64,000 nucleotides of DNA from the NCBI GenBank assembly GCA_964059195.1, contig CAXKWD010000007.1:57909163-57973162 (forward strand), given 5' to 3'. Below, one piece after another: positions 10,034 through 20,831 of this stretch. A model generated the notes under the pieces. That model was not told the DNA's origin, ran no database searches, and saw nothing but the letters and a program-made list of their open reading frames with translations. Source of the stretch: Ectobius pallidus (Eukaryota > Arthropoda > Insecta > Blattodea > Ectobiidae). A program made the position numbers and the translations under genes. Within the stretch, counting starts at the first letter, position 1; every line of letters begins with the position of its first letter.

Positions 10034-11017
10034 ATGGCGCAAGCACAAGAAACTAGGGTGAAGGATCTGGCTGTGGCTGGATGGATACAAGGATGGGATC
10101 CTAAATGCGGTAGACCGGTTGCGAATTTTTTGAGAAATATAGAGACTGCAGCCGAGTTGGGTAATTTAACTGATAAAGATAAAGTGCGATTAGTTATTAT
10201 GAAGGTGTTAGGAGCTGCTCAGACATTTGTTGATACACACCCCGAATTGCAAACAGAAAATACGTTCACGAGGTTAAAAGAGATATTTAAGGAACGATTT
10301 AAAGAGCAGCACACTGATTTTTTTTATTACTCGCAGTTGCAGGCAGCGACACAGGGAAGGGATGAGTCGATTGCAGACTTTGCTGACCGTCTGCGTCGTT
10401 TAAGTAGGCAAACTATTAGAACAGTCGATGATGAGACTGAACAAAGAGCAATTAATGAAGAAGCCGAGAAGAGGTTACTAGCTAGTTTTATTAACGGGTT
10501 AAAAGGGAACCCTGGGTTGCAAGTAAAGTATCAGATGCCCGAGACAATAGATAAAGCGATAAAGATAGCCACCATGGCAGCCCAGGCAGAAACAGAGGTA
10601 GATAAAACGCGCAGTCAGGCTCACGCGCAAGTATTTAGTAATGAAAGTCGAGGCGTACAGTCGCAAAACAAAGGTGGTGGTCCTAGGTCAGCGGGACGAG
10701 GACATTGGGGCAACAATAACAATAATAATAATAGACAAGGTTATAGGAATAACTGGAGTGAAAGAAACGCTAGTGGCAGTAATGCACAGCAAAGATGGCT
10801 TTCACGTGATCCTGGTCCCAAAGGATCGAGTCCCGCGCCAGGAGCGCGAGGGGGTAACGACGGTTACCGGAGCGCGAGTAGTCGTAGGGGTTACCAATGT
10901 TATAACTGTCGGGAGATGGGGCATATAGCTCAATATTGTAAGAAAAGGAGAGAGGGGCGCCAAGGTTTAAACGGGGTAGGGGGGACCAAAACAACCCCGT
11001 CGGTCTTCCCGAAGTAG
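10034..11017 (+). CDS. gag: Gag of the errantivirus-like element
   Basis: 327 codons, intact. The N-terminal half is a retrotransposon Gag capsid-like region (GWIQGWDPKCGRPVANFLR; FADRLRRLSRQ). After a Gly/Asn-rich stretch with a poly-Asn run (about residues 224-231) there is a CCHC zinc knuckle at about residues 289-302 (CYNCREMGHIAQYC). The protein packages the RNA genome in virus-like particles. It ends TAG at 11015; the protease lies in another frame, so a ribosomal frameshift is expected. The ATG at 10034 lies just beyond the antisense splice acceptor. Confidence 0.9.
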   Translation: MAQAQETRVKDLAVAGWIQGWDPKCGRPVANFLRNIETAAELGNLTDKDKVRLVIMKVLGAAQTFVDTHPELQTENTFTRLKEIFKERFKEQHTDFFYYSQLQAATQGRDESIADFADRLRRLSRQTIRTVDDETEQRAINEEAEKRLLASFINGLKGNPGLQVKYQMPETIDKAIKIATMAAQAETEVDKTRSQAHAQVFSNESRGVQSQNKGGGPRSAGRGHWGNNNNNNNRQGYRNNWSERNASGSNAQQRWLSRDPGPKGSSPAPGARGGNDGYRSASSRRGYQCYNCREMGHIAQYCKKRREGRQGLNGVGGTKTTPSVFPK

Positions 11018-12306
11018 AGCCGAAACACGAAGTCGTGCCAGCAGCGATTAGTCCGGCGACGGGACTGCTGCTAGAAGTAGATATAGAGGGAACGTAGCGT
11101 AAGCTGTTAGCGGATACCGGAACCGCTGTGTCATTGTTAAAACCGACAGTAAGTTCTGCACGACTTGAAGAAAATAGTATAACGGCTAGGGGTATAACTG
11201 GAACAGATTTAGAGCTGGACGGTGTACAGAAAGTCACGCTTTATATTAACAAGAGGTCCTATGAACATGAATTTTTAGTGAGTGACTTGAGTTCCCCTGG
11301 AGACGGGATACTGGGTGACGACTTCCTACGAAGGGTTGGAGCGCAACTAGACTTGCAAACTAACTGCCTCTTGGTGGGAGGCCAGCAAATTCCTCTGATA
11401 TGTAGCTCGCTGGGTGCTGTCTCGCCTGTCGACGAGCGAGATGGAATGGGCTGTAGGGAACCCTCTGCTCAGGGATTGATCACCCCGCTTCAGGCATTGG
11501 ACCCTACAGATGGCCGCACTGAGCCCGAGGAACCTGGTCTGGATAACTTTCCAGGTTGGTTTGCATCGGTCATCCTAACGGAAATGGTTGCATGCTCTCC
11601 ATTTGTTGGGACGATAGTCCGTGCTAGGGTTGTTGGGCGCAACATCCCTGCAGATTCCCCTTGTGCAGTGTTCGAACCGGTAGGAGCCCTACTACCAGGT
11701 TTATATTCACCGCGCGCTATTGTGAAATTGTGTAAGGATCCTTTTGGTATCCCGGGGAATTGCTCCCTGTCGACAGAAAGTCCCCAATGAGTTCCCCCAG
11801 AGCCTCGTGAAATTCCGGAGGACGAATGGCATCCCAGTACTCAGTCTTCCAGTGGGCGGTGGTCCGCGTCCGGAACAGAAAAGTTAATGGGCGAGACGAT
11901 CGCACAAAGGTGTTCTTGTGGGACACAAGCGGTTCAGCCTCTCAACCCCGTAGGAGAGAGCTCGAACCAAGGACGCCTTGGGAAGGATCATGCGCAGTTC
12001 CTTGGCAAACAGAAATTTTGCGCAGAGAGTAAACTAGAAAATCTGTCCCAGCAGGAGTATGTGAAGTTAAATAAGATGTATACAATTCCAGTTAGTATAG
12101 TGAATCTCTCAGAGGAAGAGATTGTACTGAATAAAGGCACTAGATTAAGAGAAATTGAGGCAATCTCCGAGGAAGGTTTCGTAAATGGTATCTTGCAAGT
12201 AGACGATACAGAGTTATCTGAGGAAGAGGAAAATGCCTCTGAACAATTTAATGATTACCTAGTAGAGAAATTAAGCCATTTGGGCCAGGAAGACAATGAA
12301 ATCTAG
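11017..12306 (+). pseudogene. pro: Protease and protease-RT linker
   Basis: Frame 1. The aspartic protease active site ADTGTA lies at 11110-11127, with the flap/ILGDDFL region near 11305-11330. The frame then continues through a linker that ends in a beta-rich segment (VSIVNLSEEEIVLNKGTRL) usual before gypsy RT. In-frame stops interrupt it: TAG at 11095, just before the active site, and TGA at 11788. At 12304 the frame meets TAG, and the RT frame takes over from about 12303. The protease would normally mature Gag and Pol. Confidence 0.75.
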
Positions 12307-15300
12307 CCGGAGTATTAAGTAAATATCAGCACTTATTTTATAAAGAAGGCAGTATGGAAATAGGCTGCACAAGTAAGATAAAACATGAGATAGATACAGG
12401 TGATGCAAAACCATTTAGAAAAAGGCCGTACAGAGTTCCACATGCACTAAAGCCGATAATGGAAGAGCAAGTAAGAGATATGCTGAAAAAGGGTATCATA
12501 TCCGAGAGTAATTCGCCTTACAATAGTCCCATTTTAATGGTACCTAAAAAGTCACGTGATGGCAAACCAAAATGGCGCCTGTGTGTCGACTTGAGGACCC
12601 TGAACGCTCAGACGAAGATAGATGCGTACCAGATTCCAAATATCACTGATATTTTAGATTCGTTAGGCCAGAGTAAGGTATTTTCAGTTTTAGATATGGC
12701 CAGTGGGTATCTGCAGATAGAGATAGCAGAAAAAGACCGAGAAAAGACCGCTTTCAGCACCGAAAGTGGGCATTTTCATTTCAATAAACTCTGTTTTGGT
12801 TTATGTAACGCCCCTGCAACGTATTCCCGTTGCATGGACTCTATTCTTATGGGTTTGAAGGAAATAGACGTTCTTGCGTACCTTGATGATTTTATTTTAT
12901 TTACGCCAGATATACGCTCGCATGCTCAGAAACTGGAGCAAGTATTCCAAAGATTGGAAGGAGCTAACTTCAAGATTCAACCGGAAAAATGCCAGTTTGC
13001 TGTGGATCAAGTAGAATACTTGGGACACATTGTTACTAGTGATGGGTTAAAACCAGACCCTAATAAAGTTAAAGCAATGAGAGAATATCCAGTACCTACT
13101 AGTGTTAAGGACATACGATCTTTTGTAGGGTTGGCTTCGTACTATCGGAGGCATGTCCCTAATTTTGCGGAAATAGCACGTCCGTTAACTGCTTTAACGC
13201 GTAAAAACACAGCTTTTGTGTGGGGAGTCGCTCAGCAAGAGGCGTTCGAGACGCTGAAGGAAATACTCAGCACCGAACCTCTGTTAGCGTACCCAGACTT
13301 CTCTAAAGTCTTTATTGTGACCAGTGACGCGTCGAAGACGGCCATTGGATCTGTGTTGTCACAGGAATATGATGGGCACGAGAGGCCTATAGCCTATTGC
13401 TCGAGGCAACTCAATAAAGCCGAAATTAATTATAGTGTGACAGAGGAGGAGCTGGCAGCAGTTATTTTTGCAACTAAACAGTTTAGATGTTACATATATG
13501 GGCATCCGTTTATTTTAGTAACTGACCATGCAGCTTTGAGGTGGATGTTGAATTTAAAAGACCCCAGTTCGAGGCTGGTTAGATGGAGTTTACGTTTAGC
13601 AGAATTCGATTTCACTGTTGTGCATCGCGCAGGCCGGAAATTGACCCAAGCTGACGCCTTGAGCCGTCACGTAGCGATGACGTTTTGTGAGAAAAATTTG
13701 AGTACAGAAGCTATATTGCAAGCCCAGAAAAGCGATGAGTTTTGTATGGAATACCAAAGGAAAAAGAAAAGGTATCCAGATTTCAGAGTGAATAACGAAG
13801 GTTTATTGTTTAAACAAAGCAAACCGAGTATATCGGGTTACGCAATAGTTGTTCCGAAAGAATTGGTTCCAGTAATATTACAATATTATCACGATACACC
13901 TTTCGCTGGACACCAAGGTGTTCATAGAACAGTAGCACGTATTTCACGGAAATACTGGTGGAATACGTTACGAAAGGATGTAGAAGAGTTTATCAGTACA
14001 TGTGATAAGTGTGCGAGAAGAAAATCAGGAACCGCGGGAATCGTGCCTTTAGCAGAACCGCCGCAGGCATCGGAATTCCTAGAGATTTTATCTACAGATT
14101 TCGTAGGAGTATTACCTTCTACAGAGTTGGGAAATCGTTATGTGTTAACGTTTGTAGATCATTTCACACGATATTGTTTTGCAATACCAGTCCCGAGCCA
14201 AAGTGCAGAAATAGTAGCTAAAGAGTTTGTGTCGAAAATAGTGTTAGAATTTGGCTCGCCGAAAGCGTAGATCTCTGATCAAGGCCCACAGTTTTTATCG
14301 AGATTATTTCAAGAAGTGTGTAAGCTACTGAAAGTAACAAAGTTACAAACAACTGCGTATCACCCGCAGAGTAATGGAATTTGTGAGAGGTTTCACAAAA
14401 CATTGGCCGATATGGTCTCGCATTTCGTATCTAAAGACGCGAGACGATGGGACTAGTACGTACCGTATGCGGTAATGGCATACCGGAGTACACCACATTC
14501 AGTGACGGGATATAGTCCGCACTACTTAGTGTTTGGTAGAGAGTTAAGGCTATCAATGGAAGACGACTGTAGAATGTCGAAAGAGGAACCCAACGATTAT
14601 CAGATGCACATAAAAGTGCTGGCCGAGAGATTGAAAACGGCATATGAATCAGTGCAAGCAGCCAATAAGAGAGGTCAGGAAACCTCCAAGAAGTACTACG
14701 ATAGAGGTAAAAGGATGAGAGAATTTCAAATAAGCGAGTATGTGTACCTCTATAATCCTATAGCGAAGAAAGGGCCGACTAGGAAATTTGCTTATAGTTG
14801 GCAAGGACCTTTTAAAATTGTAGATCGGACCTCAGATGTAACATATAGATTAGAAAAAGATGATGGAAGTACAGTAGTAGTGCATGTAAACCGGCTAAAA
14901 GAGTGCAAAGTGCCTATAACGACGGAAAAGTATCCGTTGGTAAAGAAAGGTAGTATTAGGGCTACCGAGAGAACCGAGAGAAACCATTTAAAGCTAGATA
15001 CCATTGTGGAAGAACCCGAAGAAAATGAAATGGCGGAATGTTCGAAGCCATTCAGATGTAGTGAGTCAGAGGACATAGGTGATGTACAAGATACATCGAA
15101 CGAATCATTAAGTTTACCTGAGTCAGGAGATGAGTGGTTACCACCTACTCGACCGAGAGCTGGTACATCACCCGAAGTAGTAACTGACAGATATGAATTA
15201 CGCTCGAGAGTGAGAGCGGAAGAGGTTAGTGAAAATAGAAATAATGTCCATGGAGACAATGTAAATAGTAGTAATGTGCATGGAGGCAATGTAAATAGAA

Positions 15301-15413
15301 ATAATGTACGTAGAGATAATGTAAATGTAGATGTAGAAATACGAAGAGGTAGAAATAATGTAGAATTCCCCCAGCGTAGATATGAGTTACGTTCACGTAC
15401 TAGATCAGAATAA
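12303..15413 (+). pseudogene. pol: Pol: reverse transcriptase, RNase H, integrase
   Basis: Frame 0 is open from about 12303 to 14267. RT motifs include LCVDLRTLNAQT and the catalytic YLDD at 12879-12890. RNase H shows VTSDASKTAIGSV, TEEELAAV and VTDHAALRW. The integrase has an HHCC finger (HQGVHRTVARIS ... CDKCARR) and core aspartates in STDFVG and SDQGPQF, with the E region near SNGICERFH. TAG stops occur in frame at 14268 and 14454. The C-terminal part (14475-15413) has a GPF/Y-like module (WQGPFKIVDR), then a tail of Asn-Val repeats between two YELRSR motifs. Apart from the stops the protein is well preserved. Confidence 0.9.
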
Positions 15414-15439
15414 AGTAAAATTTAGGAGTAAGAAATGCT

Positions 15440-17447
15440 TACTCGTTCTTCGTATGTGTTACAGGTTTATTGGTGACGAGACACGCCACGCAAGCAGACG
15501 AAGTAAAACTGGATAAGGGGATGGTGTTTGTGAAAGACAGAGACATTTTATTAACAGGCGATAAGTGGACCGTAATAATGGATATACATTTAAATGATTA
15601 CGAGAGGTTAATCGAAGGTGTAAATACTGCTATAGATGAGTTAAGAATAGGATTTAAGAATTTTGTGCATTTCACAAGAGATGAAGCGGATAGTAGCATT
15701 TATTTAGGAGAGTTAAATAGATTACAGAATTTAACCAAAGAAATGGAAGTTGATATTGCAGCTTTTAAAGCGTTGATTCCACAGAATATACGAAAAGCCA
15801 GTAGAGGAAAAAGAGGATTAATAGATGGAGTAGGTTATACGTTGAGCTATTTGTTTGGTACACTCGATCAAAAAGACCTCGGAAGGATAAATCAAGTAGT
15901 AACAGATTTAAAGGGATTCGCTACTAATATGGTTCACACAACCGAAAAGCAAGTAACGTATATTAAACAGTTAGATAAAAGAGTTAGTCAAAATTCTATA
16001 TTGATAGTAAAAATGGCTAAAGATTTAGATAATTTAATACGGAGTTCGATAAAGTCCGAAGCAGACAAGCAGAGAAGATATATGAAGTTTGCAACGCAAA
16101 TAAAGAAATAGAAGTTACTATTTACATATGAAAGCACAGTTAATGCAGTTGCAGGAGAGTTTAGATATGACTTCCATAGGTAAATTGTCTACAACGTTGA
16201 TACCTCCGCATAATTTTACGAAGATATTAAGTGAGATTTCTTTGAATCTACCGGAAAGTACAAGTATGTTAGCCACGCCTACGCCTGAGTCAACATATTT
16301 ATACTACCAGTTAGCAGAAGTGCATGCTGCTGCCTTTCCCGATACGATTAGACTTTTTATTGAAATACCTCTTAAAGGAAATGATAGATATTTTGAAGTT
16401 TTTCATGCGCATTCTTTGCCTTATTTTGAAGCAGGATTAAATCAGTTTATATCGATAAATGTTCCGAGATTTACTTACTTGGCAGTTTCCGAGAGCCGAC
16501 AGTTATTTACAATCTTAACTGAGAATGATTTGAATTTATGTAAAGAAACTATGTTTACAATCTGCCCAGCTGATTATGTATTATATGATGAAAGGTCAGA
16601 CAATTGTTTAATAAATTTGTATTTGGGAAGAACAGACCGAGTTCAGAAAACCTGTCAAAGAATAATAGAGAGTCCGCAGTTCGCACCTAGGTGGATAAGA
16701 TCTAAGAAAAGTGACTACTGGATTTATAGTCTAAGTGCACCCCTTACAGTAACTAAGAAATGTCAGACGGGGACCCCGCCGGTGGCCAATACTGTCACAG
16801 AGACCCTGTCGCTGAACGGCACAGGCCTGTTTAACAATACTTTTAATTGTTTCATTTACGGGGACACTTTTCAATTACTTCCACATTCTATGGGTCGAAC
16901 TGTGTACGAACTAAGAACGACAGCAATAGTGATTCCTAAAATAGACACTGTTTTCACACCAAGGGAATTAGAAATGTTCCAGATTAACTGGGAACAGCGA
17001 ACCATGGACGCCAGCATCGAAGCCGCGACCAACATGGACCTCGCTGGAACACGGCCAAGAATTGACTTGAGCCAGTTACATCGATCCCTGGACCGACTGC
17101 AACACGAACCAGAGCTAACAGATCACCAGACTCTTTCAGTGTCAATAGCTGCTATTTTAGTAGCCTTGGTAATAATCACTGTGTTAATTTATGTGTTTAA
17201 GAACAGGTTGACGAAACTGATACGGAAATATAAATTACGGCAGAGGAAAGAAGAAAAAGAAGAATCACTAGAGATAGCAAACCGCACTCGACGAGGAAAA
17301 CCACGCACTTCAGTTCCTGTATTAGAGGCCATGGAATTAATCAGTAAGGAAGTGCAAGAGGAAGTGTCGGTGGAAAGAGCACCTTCTTTCCATGTAACGC
17401 CTATAGAAGAGTCTAATCGGGAAGCAGTGATGTATGCAAAGCACTAG
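15440..17447 (+). pseudogene. env: Env glycoprotein of errantivirus type, broken
   Basis: Two frames (15470-16111 and 16128-17447) with a frame change at about 16111-16128. A hydrophobic stretch just upstream of 15490 looks like a signal peptide, but no in-frame ATG precedes it; a nearby ATG at 15435 is in another frame. A splice acceptor (GTGTTACAG, 15456-15464) precedes the gene, consistent with env expression from spliced RNA. A furin-type site RGKR (15803-15814) is followed by a GLIDGVG fusion-peptide-like sequence, as in gypsy Env and baculovirus F proteins. A membrane anchor lies near 17140-17205, with a basic cytoplasmic tail. The product would be an envelope fusion protein; this copy is disrupted. 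Confidence 0.88.
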
Positions 17448-17539
17448 GAAGGAAATCTAGAATTTTATGTAAACATTTGTAACATTTATTTTATTGTATG
17501 TATAATGAATTTTAATGTGCATATAGGTCAAGTCTACTA

Positions 17540-17545
17540 ACTTAC
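17540..17545 (-). promoter_or_regulatory. Antisense 5' splice site
   Basis: Minus strand reads CTAGAG|GTAAGT: a full consensus donor directly after an in-frame GAG codon (phase 0). It lies 93 bases beyond the env stop, so the antisense intron begins just outside the sense genes. Confidence 0.6.
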
Positions 17546-17866
17546 CTCTAGATGTAAGAAGGGCCTGAAAGGGTGGTCCGGCTCGTGCGAAGGCCCCGCT
17601 TCAGGTGGCTGTCCCAGTGGACCCTCTGCGACCCCGTGAAGTACAGGTGGGGGAGACTGCACGAGTGGCGGAGGCGTCGAGACGTCAGGCACCCCCGGCG
17701 ACGCCGTAGGGACTACAGGCGACCCCGGTGGGCTCACAGTGTCGTCGTCGTAAATATTATACACAGGACGCTGAGCCATGACGGATAGTAGACGTACAGA
17801 AGAATGTGCGAATAAGTGCGATCCGCTCTCTAATATACTGGGTATGAGAAAGTTATTACAGAGCAT
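17546..17866 (-). CDS. Antisense gene, exon 1: proline-rich, unknown
   Basis: Minus strand. The GC-rich part begins at an ATG at 17779 (MAQRPVYNIYDDDTV) and gives 78 codons to the splice donor. An in-frame upstream ATG at 17866 would add 29 residues, but that stretch has ordinary AT-rich composition, so 17779 is preferred. The product is Pro/Gly/Val-rich with an acidic DDD near the start, and looks disordered. Plus-strand bases 17551-17750 are about 67% GC by hand count. Joined to exon 2 it predicts 167 residues (196 from the upstream ATG). It would be transcribed from or near the 3' LTR. No homolog recognised. If unspliced, the frame stops two codons after the donor. Confidence 0.55.
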
Positions 17867-17925
17867 TTCCGTGCTGGACGAAAGGCCTAAAACGATCTTC
17901 TTCCAGAAGACGTTTTACTTTAGTG

Positions 17926-17934
17926 CCAAGGGAG
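17926..17934 (+). other. Polypurine tract
   Basis: AAGGGAG immediately precedes the 3' LTR (TGTGATG at 17935), the expected plus-strand primer position. Confidence 0.7.
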
Positions 17935-18957
17935 TGTGATGTCACGGGACATCTTCAGGAGTAGTATCACATGTAATTTTATCGATTTTATTGGTTTATT
18001 ATTTTATATTGATTTTTATTTTTATTTGCTTTTATTAATTGTAGTATGAAATGGTGAAGGTAATCTTTTTAGATATAATCACCCAGTCTGTTGGAGAGAG
18101 GAAGTTGCATCCTGTATGTGACAGGAAGATAAGAGCAAGTCATACGCTGTGTGTGCTAATTAAATATTATAAAAATTGTATTCCTTGTATAATCGCCCAC
18201 ACACATCCTACAATGTAGCAAGTTCATTGGAATCAAGTGTGATTTAATTAGTTTTATGTATGTCAACACTCATTAATTTTTGTACTAATTGACAATGTAT
18301 AACAGAGGGTCAGACTGGCTAACATTTAATTTCCAATTAAAATTCTTTTGCTATGACGATTCTAAGAAATTGTCGCTTGTGATGACCCCGATCACATCCG
18401 CTATCCTTGTAGGCCGGATGTACAGATTAGTATATAAACCCCTCCTGAGATCATATGATAACTCAGAGTACGATTGAGAGCTAGCATCAGATACAGATAG
18501 TACTGGCCCCGGCGGGAGGAAGCAGCAGAGATATCACCCCGGGACAGAGAGAACGTCTGTACCTACCCTCAGCCAAGAGATGGACAGATTGCTTTTCTAT
18601 TGTATTTGTAAGTAGATAACTGTTAGCTCAGTCTGAACTGCCCTCGCGAGTAGCTATAATAAATATTATACTCATTATAATATAGAAAGAATATAGTTGC
18701 TTTGTAAGAGTTTTAGCTTTAAAGAATATTAACAGTTTGTACGAGTAGAACTAACTCAAGCAATGATTTCAGAAGAAATCTGTTTTATTTGTCTATTAAT
18801 CATTTTTATTTTAAACGTGTGTTATTTTATGTTTATAGTTAATAAATATTGTACTTGTGATAACGGGGAATATTAATCTACATACCCGATCATTCCTAGA
18901 GGTTAAGGCAATCAGGGGCGCTCGGCTAATTTCCTGTCCCTTTCCTCAGGCATGACA
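17935..18957 (+). repeat. 3' LTR of the errantivirus-like element
   Basis: 1023 bp, same length as the 5' LTR. Visible differences: GATATAA for GAGATAA, ATATCACC for ATATCTCC, GTCTATT for GTCTTTT, and AGAGGTT for AGAAGTT. The last base is followed by GCGG and the resumed RT gene of the outer element. Confidence 0.95.
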
Positions 18958-19455
18958 GCGGATATGCTGAAGGTGTACTTTATCATCTGGAGAAGCAACC
19001 AGGATGTCGTCTAGGTAACAAAAGACAAAATCTCACCCTTTGAGTTCCATATCCATAAATCTTTGAAAGGTCTGTTGCTGCGTTTCTTAGTCCGAAAGGC
19101 ATGAATGGAAATTCAAATAGTCCAAAAGGTGTTGTGATAGCCGTCTTTGGTATGTCCGCTTCGTGCACAGGTACGCACATACAAGGTCAATGGATGAAAA
19201 GATGGAAGCTCCATGCAGGATGTGGTTGCAGTCGGTTAAGAAAGGTATAGGGTATCTGTAGGGTACTGTGATATGATTGAGTTTCCTATAATCCCCGCAA
19301 GGCCTCCAATCACCAGATTTCTTCTGGGTTAAATGTAGGGGACTAGCCCAACAACTTTTAGAAGGTCTACATAACCCTTGCTGGAGCATGAAGTCAAATT
19401 CCTTACGAGCTGCTTTGAGTTTTTCGGCCGAGAGTCTTCTGGTTTTGGCAAACAC
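18958..19455 (-). pseudogene. RT fingers and palm of the CsRn1-like element
   Basis: Minus strand: KKSGDWRPCGDYRKLNHITV and MPFGLRNAA motifs, with the catalytic segment decayed by frameshifts near 18990-19100. It continues across the errantivirus into 7889-7166. Confidence 0.85.
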
Positions 19456-19470
19456 TGATGGGCCTTTTGT

Positions 19471-20051
19471 TTAGATGAAGTGTTCAATGTGGTGGCTAGC
19501 GATTTTTGTGTTTACAATGTTAGGTCGCAGAATGTCAGGAAATTCATTTATAATCCGCTGATAGCGACTGATTTCCTTTATCTGGACCTGAAGTTTGTAG
19601 TTGTGAGAAGAGGTACCATATACGGTCAAGTGTGTGTTCCCGTCTATCAAGCGATGTTGAGAAGTGTCGACGAGTAAATTGAAATGTGACAGGAAATCGA
19701 CTCCTATAATAGGTTTACCTACTTCTGCGATTATGAATGGCCAATTGAATGCGCGATGTAAACCATGATGTTCGATGTCATGAGTCATTGACCATACGTC
19801 TGGATCCTAGTACCATTCGCTGTAAAAAGTTCAAGTTTATTTGGTGACTTCTTTTCACTATGTGTTGGTGGCACTACAGAGACATCTGCACCGGTATCAA
19901 TTAAGAACTGGGTTGCTGTCCCTTTGTTGCTAATAAATAGGTGACTCAGCTCTAACCCCTGGCTCCCTATCGCCTTGGAGAGTTGGGGAACTAGTTTTCC
20001 GGTCCATTGTGAGGTGTAGCTCGGAAGGACATGCTGCATGGCTGTAGACAT
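19471..20051 (-). pseudogene. Protease region of the CsRn1-like element
   Basis: Minus strand. The aspartic protease motif FLIDTGADVSVVPP is in the 19785-20051 frame. The second half (PIIGVDFLSHFNLLVD, RLIDG) lies in an overlapping frame 19471-19788. A frameshift between them marks decay. Confidence 0.85.
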
Positions 20052-20831
20052 CTGTATGCCTCCTCGGCAAATTTAGTGTGGTAGTAACATTTCCCTACCT
20101 TTGTTGACTGTCCTGTTTCTGCATTCCTGTCTCTGGATCTGGACCTAGACTTCAGTCTGCCCTGACGGCGGCGGTCAGTGAAAACATACTTACTCAACTC
20201 TGCAAACTTGAAGTGAGAGCTCAGACACTTGCTTCCTCAATTCATCTATTGAGTTGTTCATTGGTTGTGTAACAGCAATAGGAGCAACATGGTATGAGCT
20301 TGTGGGTTTTAGCTCCCAAATCTAGTCATGGCCGACAGTTTTGTCAGATCGTCACTACTCACTGACAGGATAGCATGCATTTCCCTCGGTAGTCACTGTA
20401 ACCATAAAGTTTTAAGAAAATTCTCGCTTACCTTGTCTGAGGATAAATTTCTCATAAGTAATTGCAACTGTTTACGATCCCCGAGTTCCAAGTCTGTCAA
20501 TAGTTGCTGTGTTCGTTGCATTTTACTATCTGCAAATGTTGAAATAAGACGATTTTTGAATGAATCATATTTACCGGAAGACGTTCATGAGAATATCGGC
20601 CACTTGCGTCAGAATTTCTGAATCGATTGAACTCACAACAGTGTCATATTTAGTTTGGTCCTGGATGATCTTCGAATTACGGAACTGTGCTTCGAGTTGA
20701 ATGAACCATATCCTCGGATCAGGCTTCCAAAACAGCGGAACTTTGATAGAAACACGGGTCACTACGGACTCTTGGTTTTCATGAGCCGTTCCAGCTGTAG
20801 TCTGTTGTACTTCTTCCATCGGGGTCACCAC
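20052..20831 (-). pseudogene. Gag of the CsRn1-like element
   Basis: Minus strand. The frame 20571-20831 starts next to the primer site and gives KVPLFWKPDPRIWFIQLEAQ, the usual start of this Gag type. The remainder to 20052 is broken into several frames, ending in a basic, Arg/Ser-rich region. Confidence 0.75.

Larger units (their letters stand above)
7890..18957 (+). mobile_element. Errantivirus-like endogenous retroelement with gag, pol, env and antisense exons
   Basis: 11,068 bp bounded by 1023-bp LTRs, inside the RT gene of the CsRn1-like element. The 4-bp target copies are GGGG (7886-7889) and GCGG (18958-18961), one mismatch. Order: LTR, 1.1-kb leader with a sense ORF, gag, protease, RT-RNase H, integrase, env with furin site and membrane anchor, then a GC-rich block, polypurine tract, LTR. 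Two GC-rich blocks just outside the sense genes read as spliced antisense exons. In-frame stops and frameshifts disable pol and env in this copy. An env gene of this type marks insect errantiviruses (gypsy/ZAM group). Confidence 0.93.

Noticed and set aside
14792..15289. 165-codon minus-strand ORF opposite pol
   Set aside because: Shadow of the conserved plus-strand integrase C-terminus; no motifs.
17573..17788. Sense Arg-rich 71-codon ORF downstream of env, Rev/Rex-like at first sight
   Set aside because: It is the complement of the proline-rich antisense exon; Arg richness follows from GC-rich complement codons.
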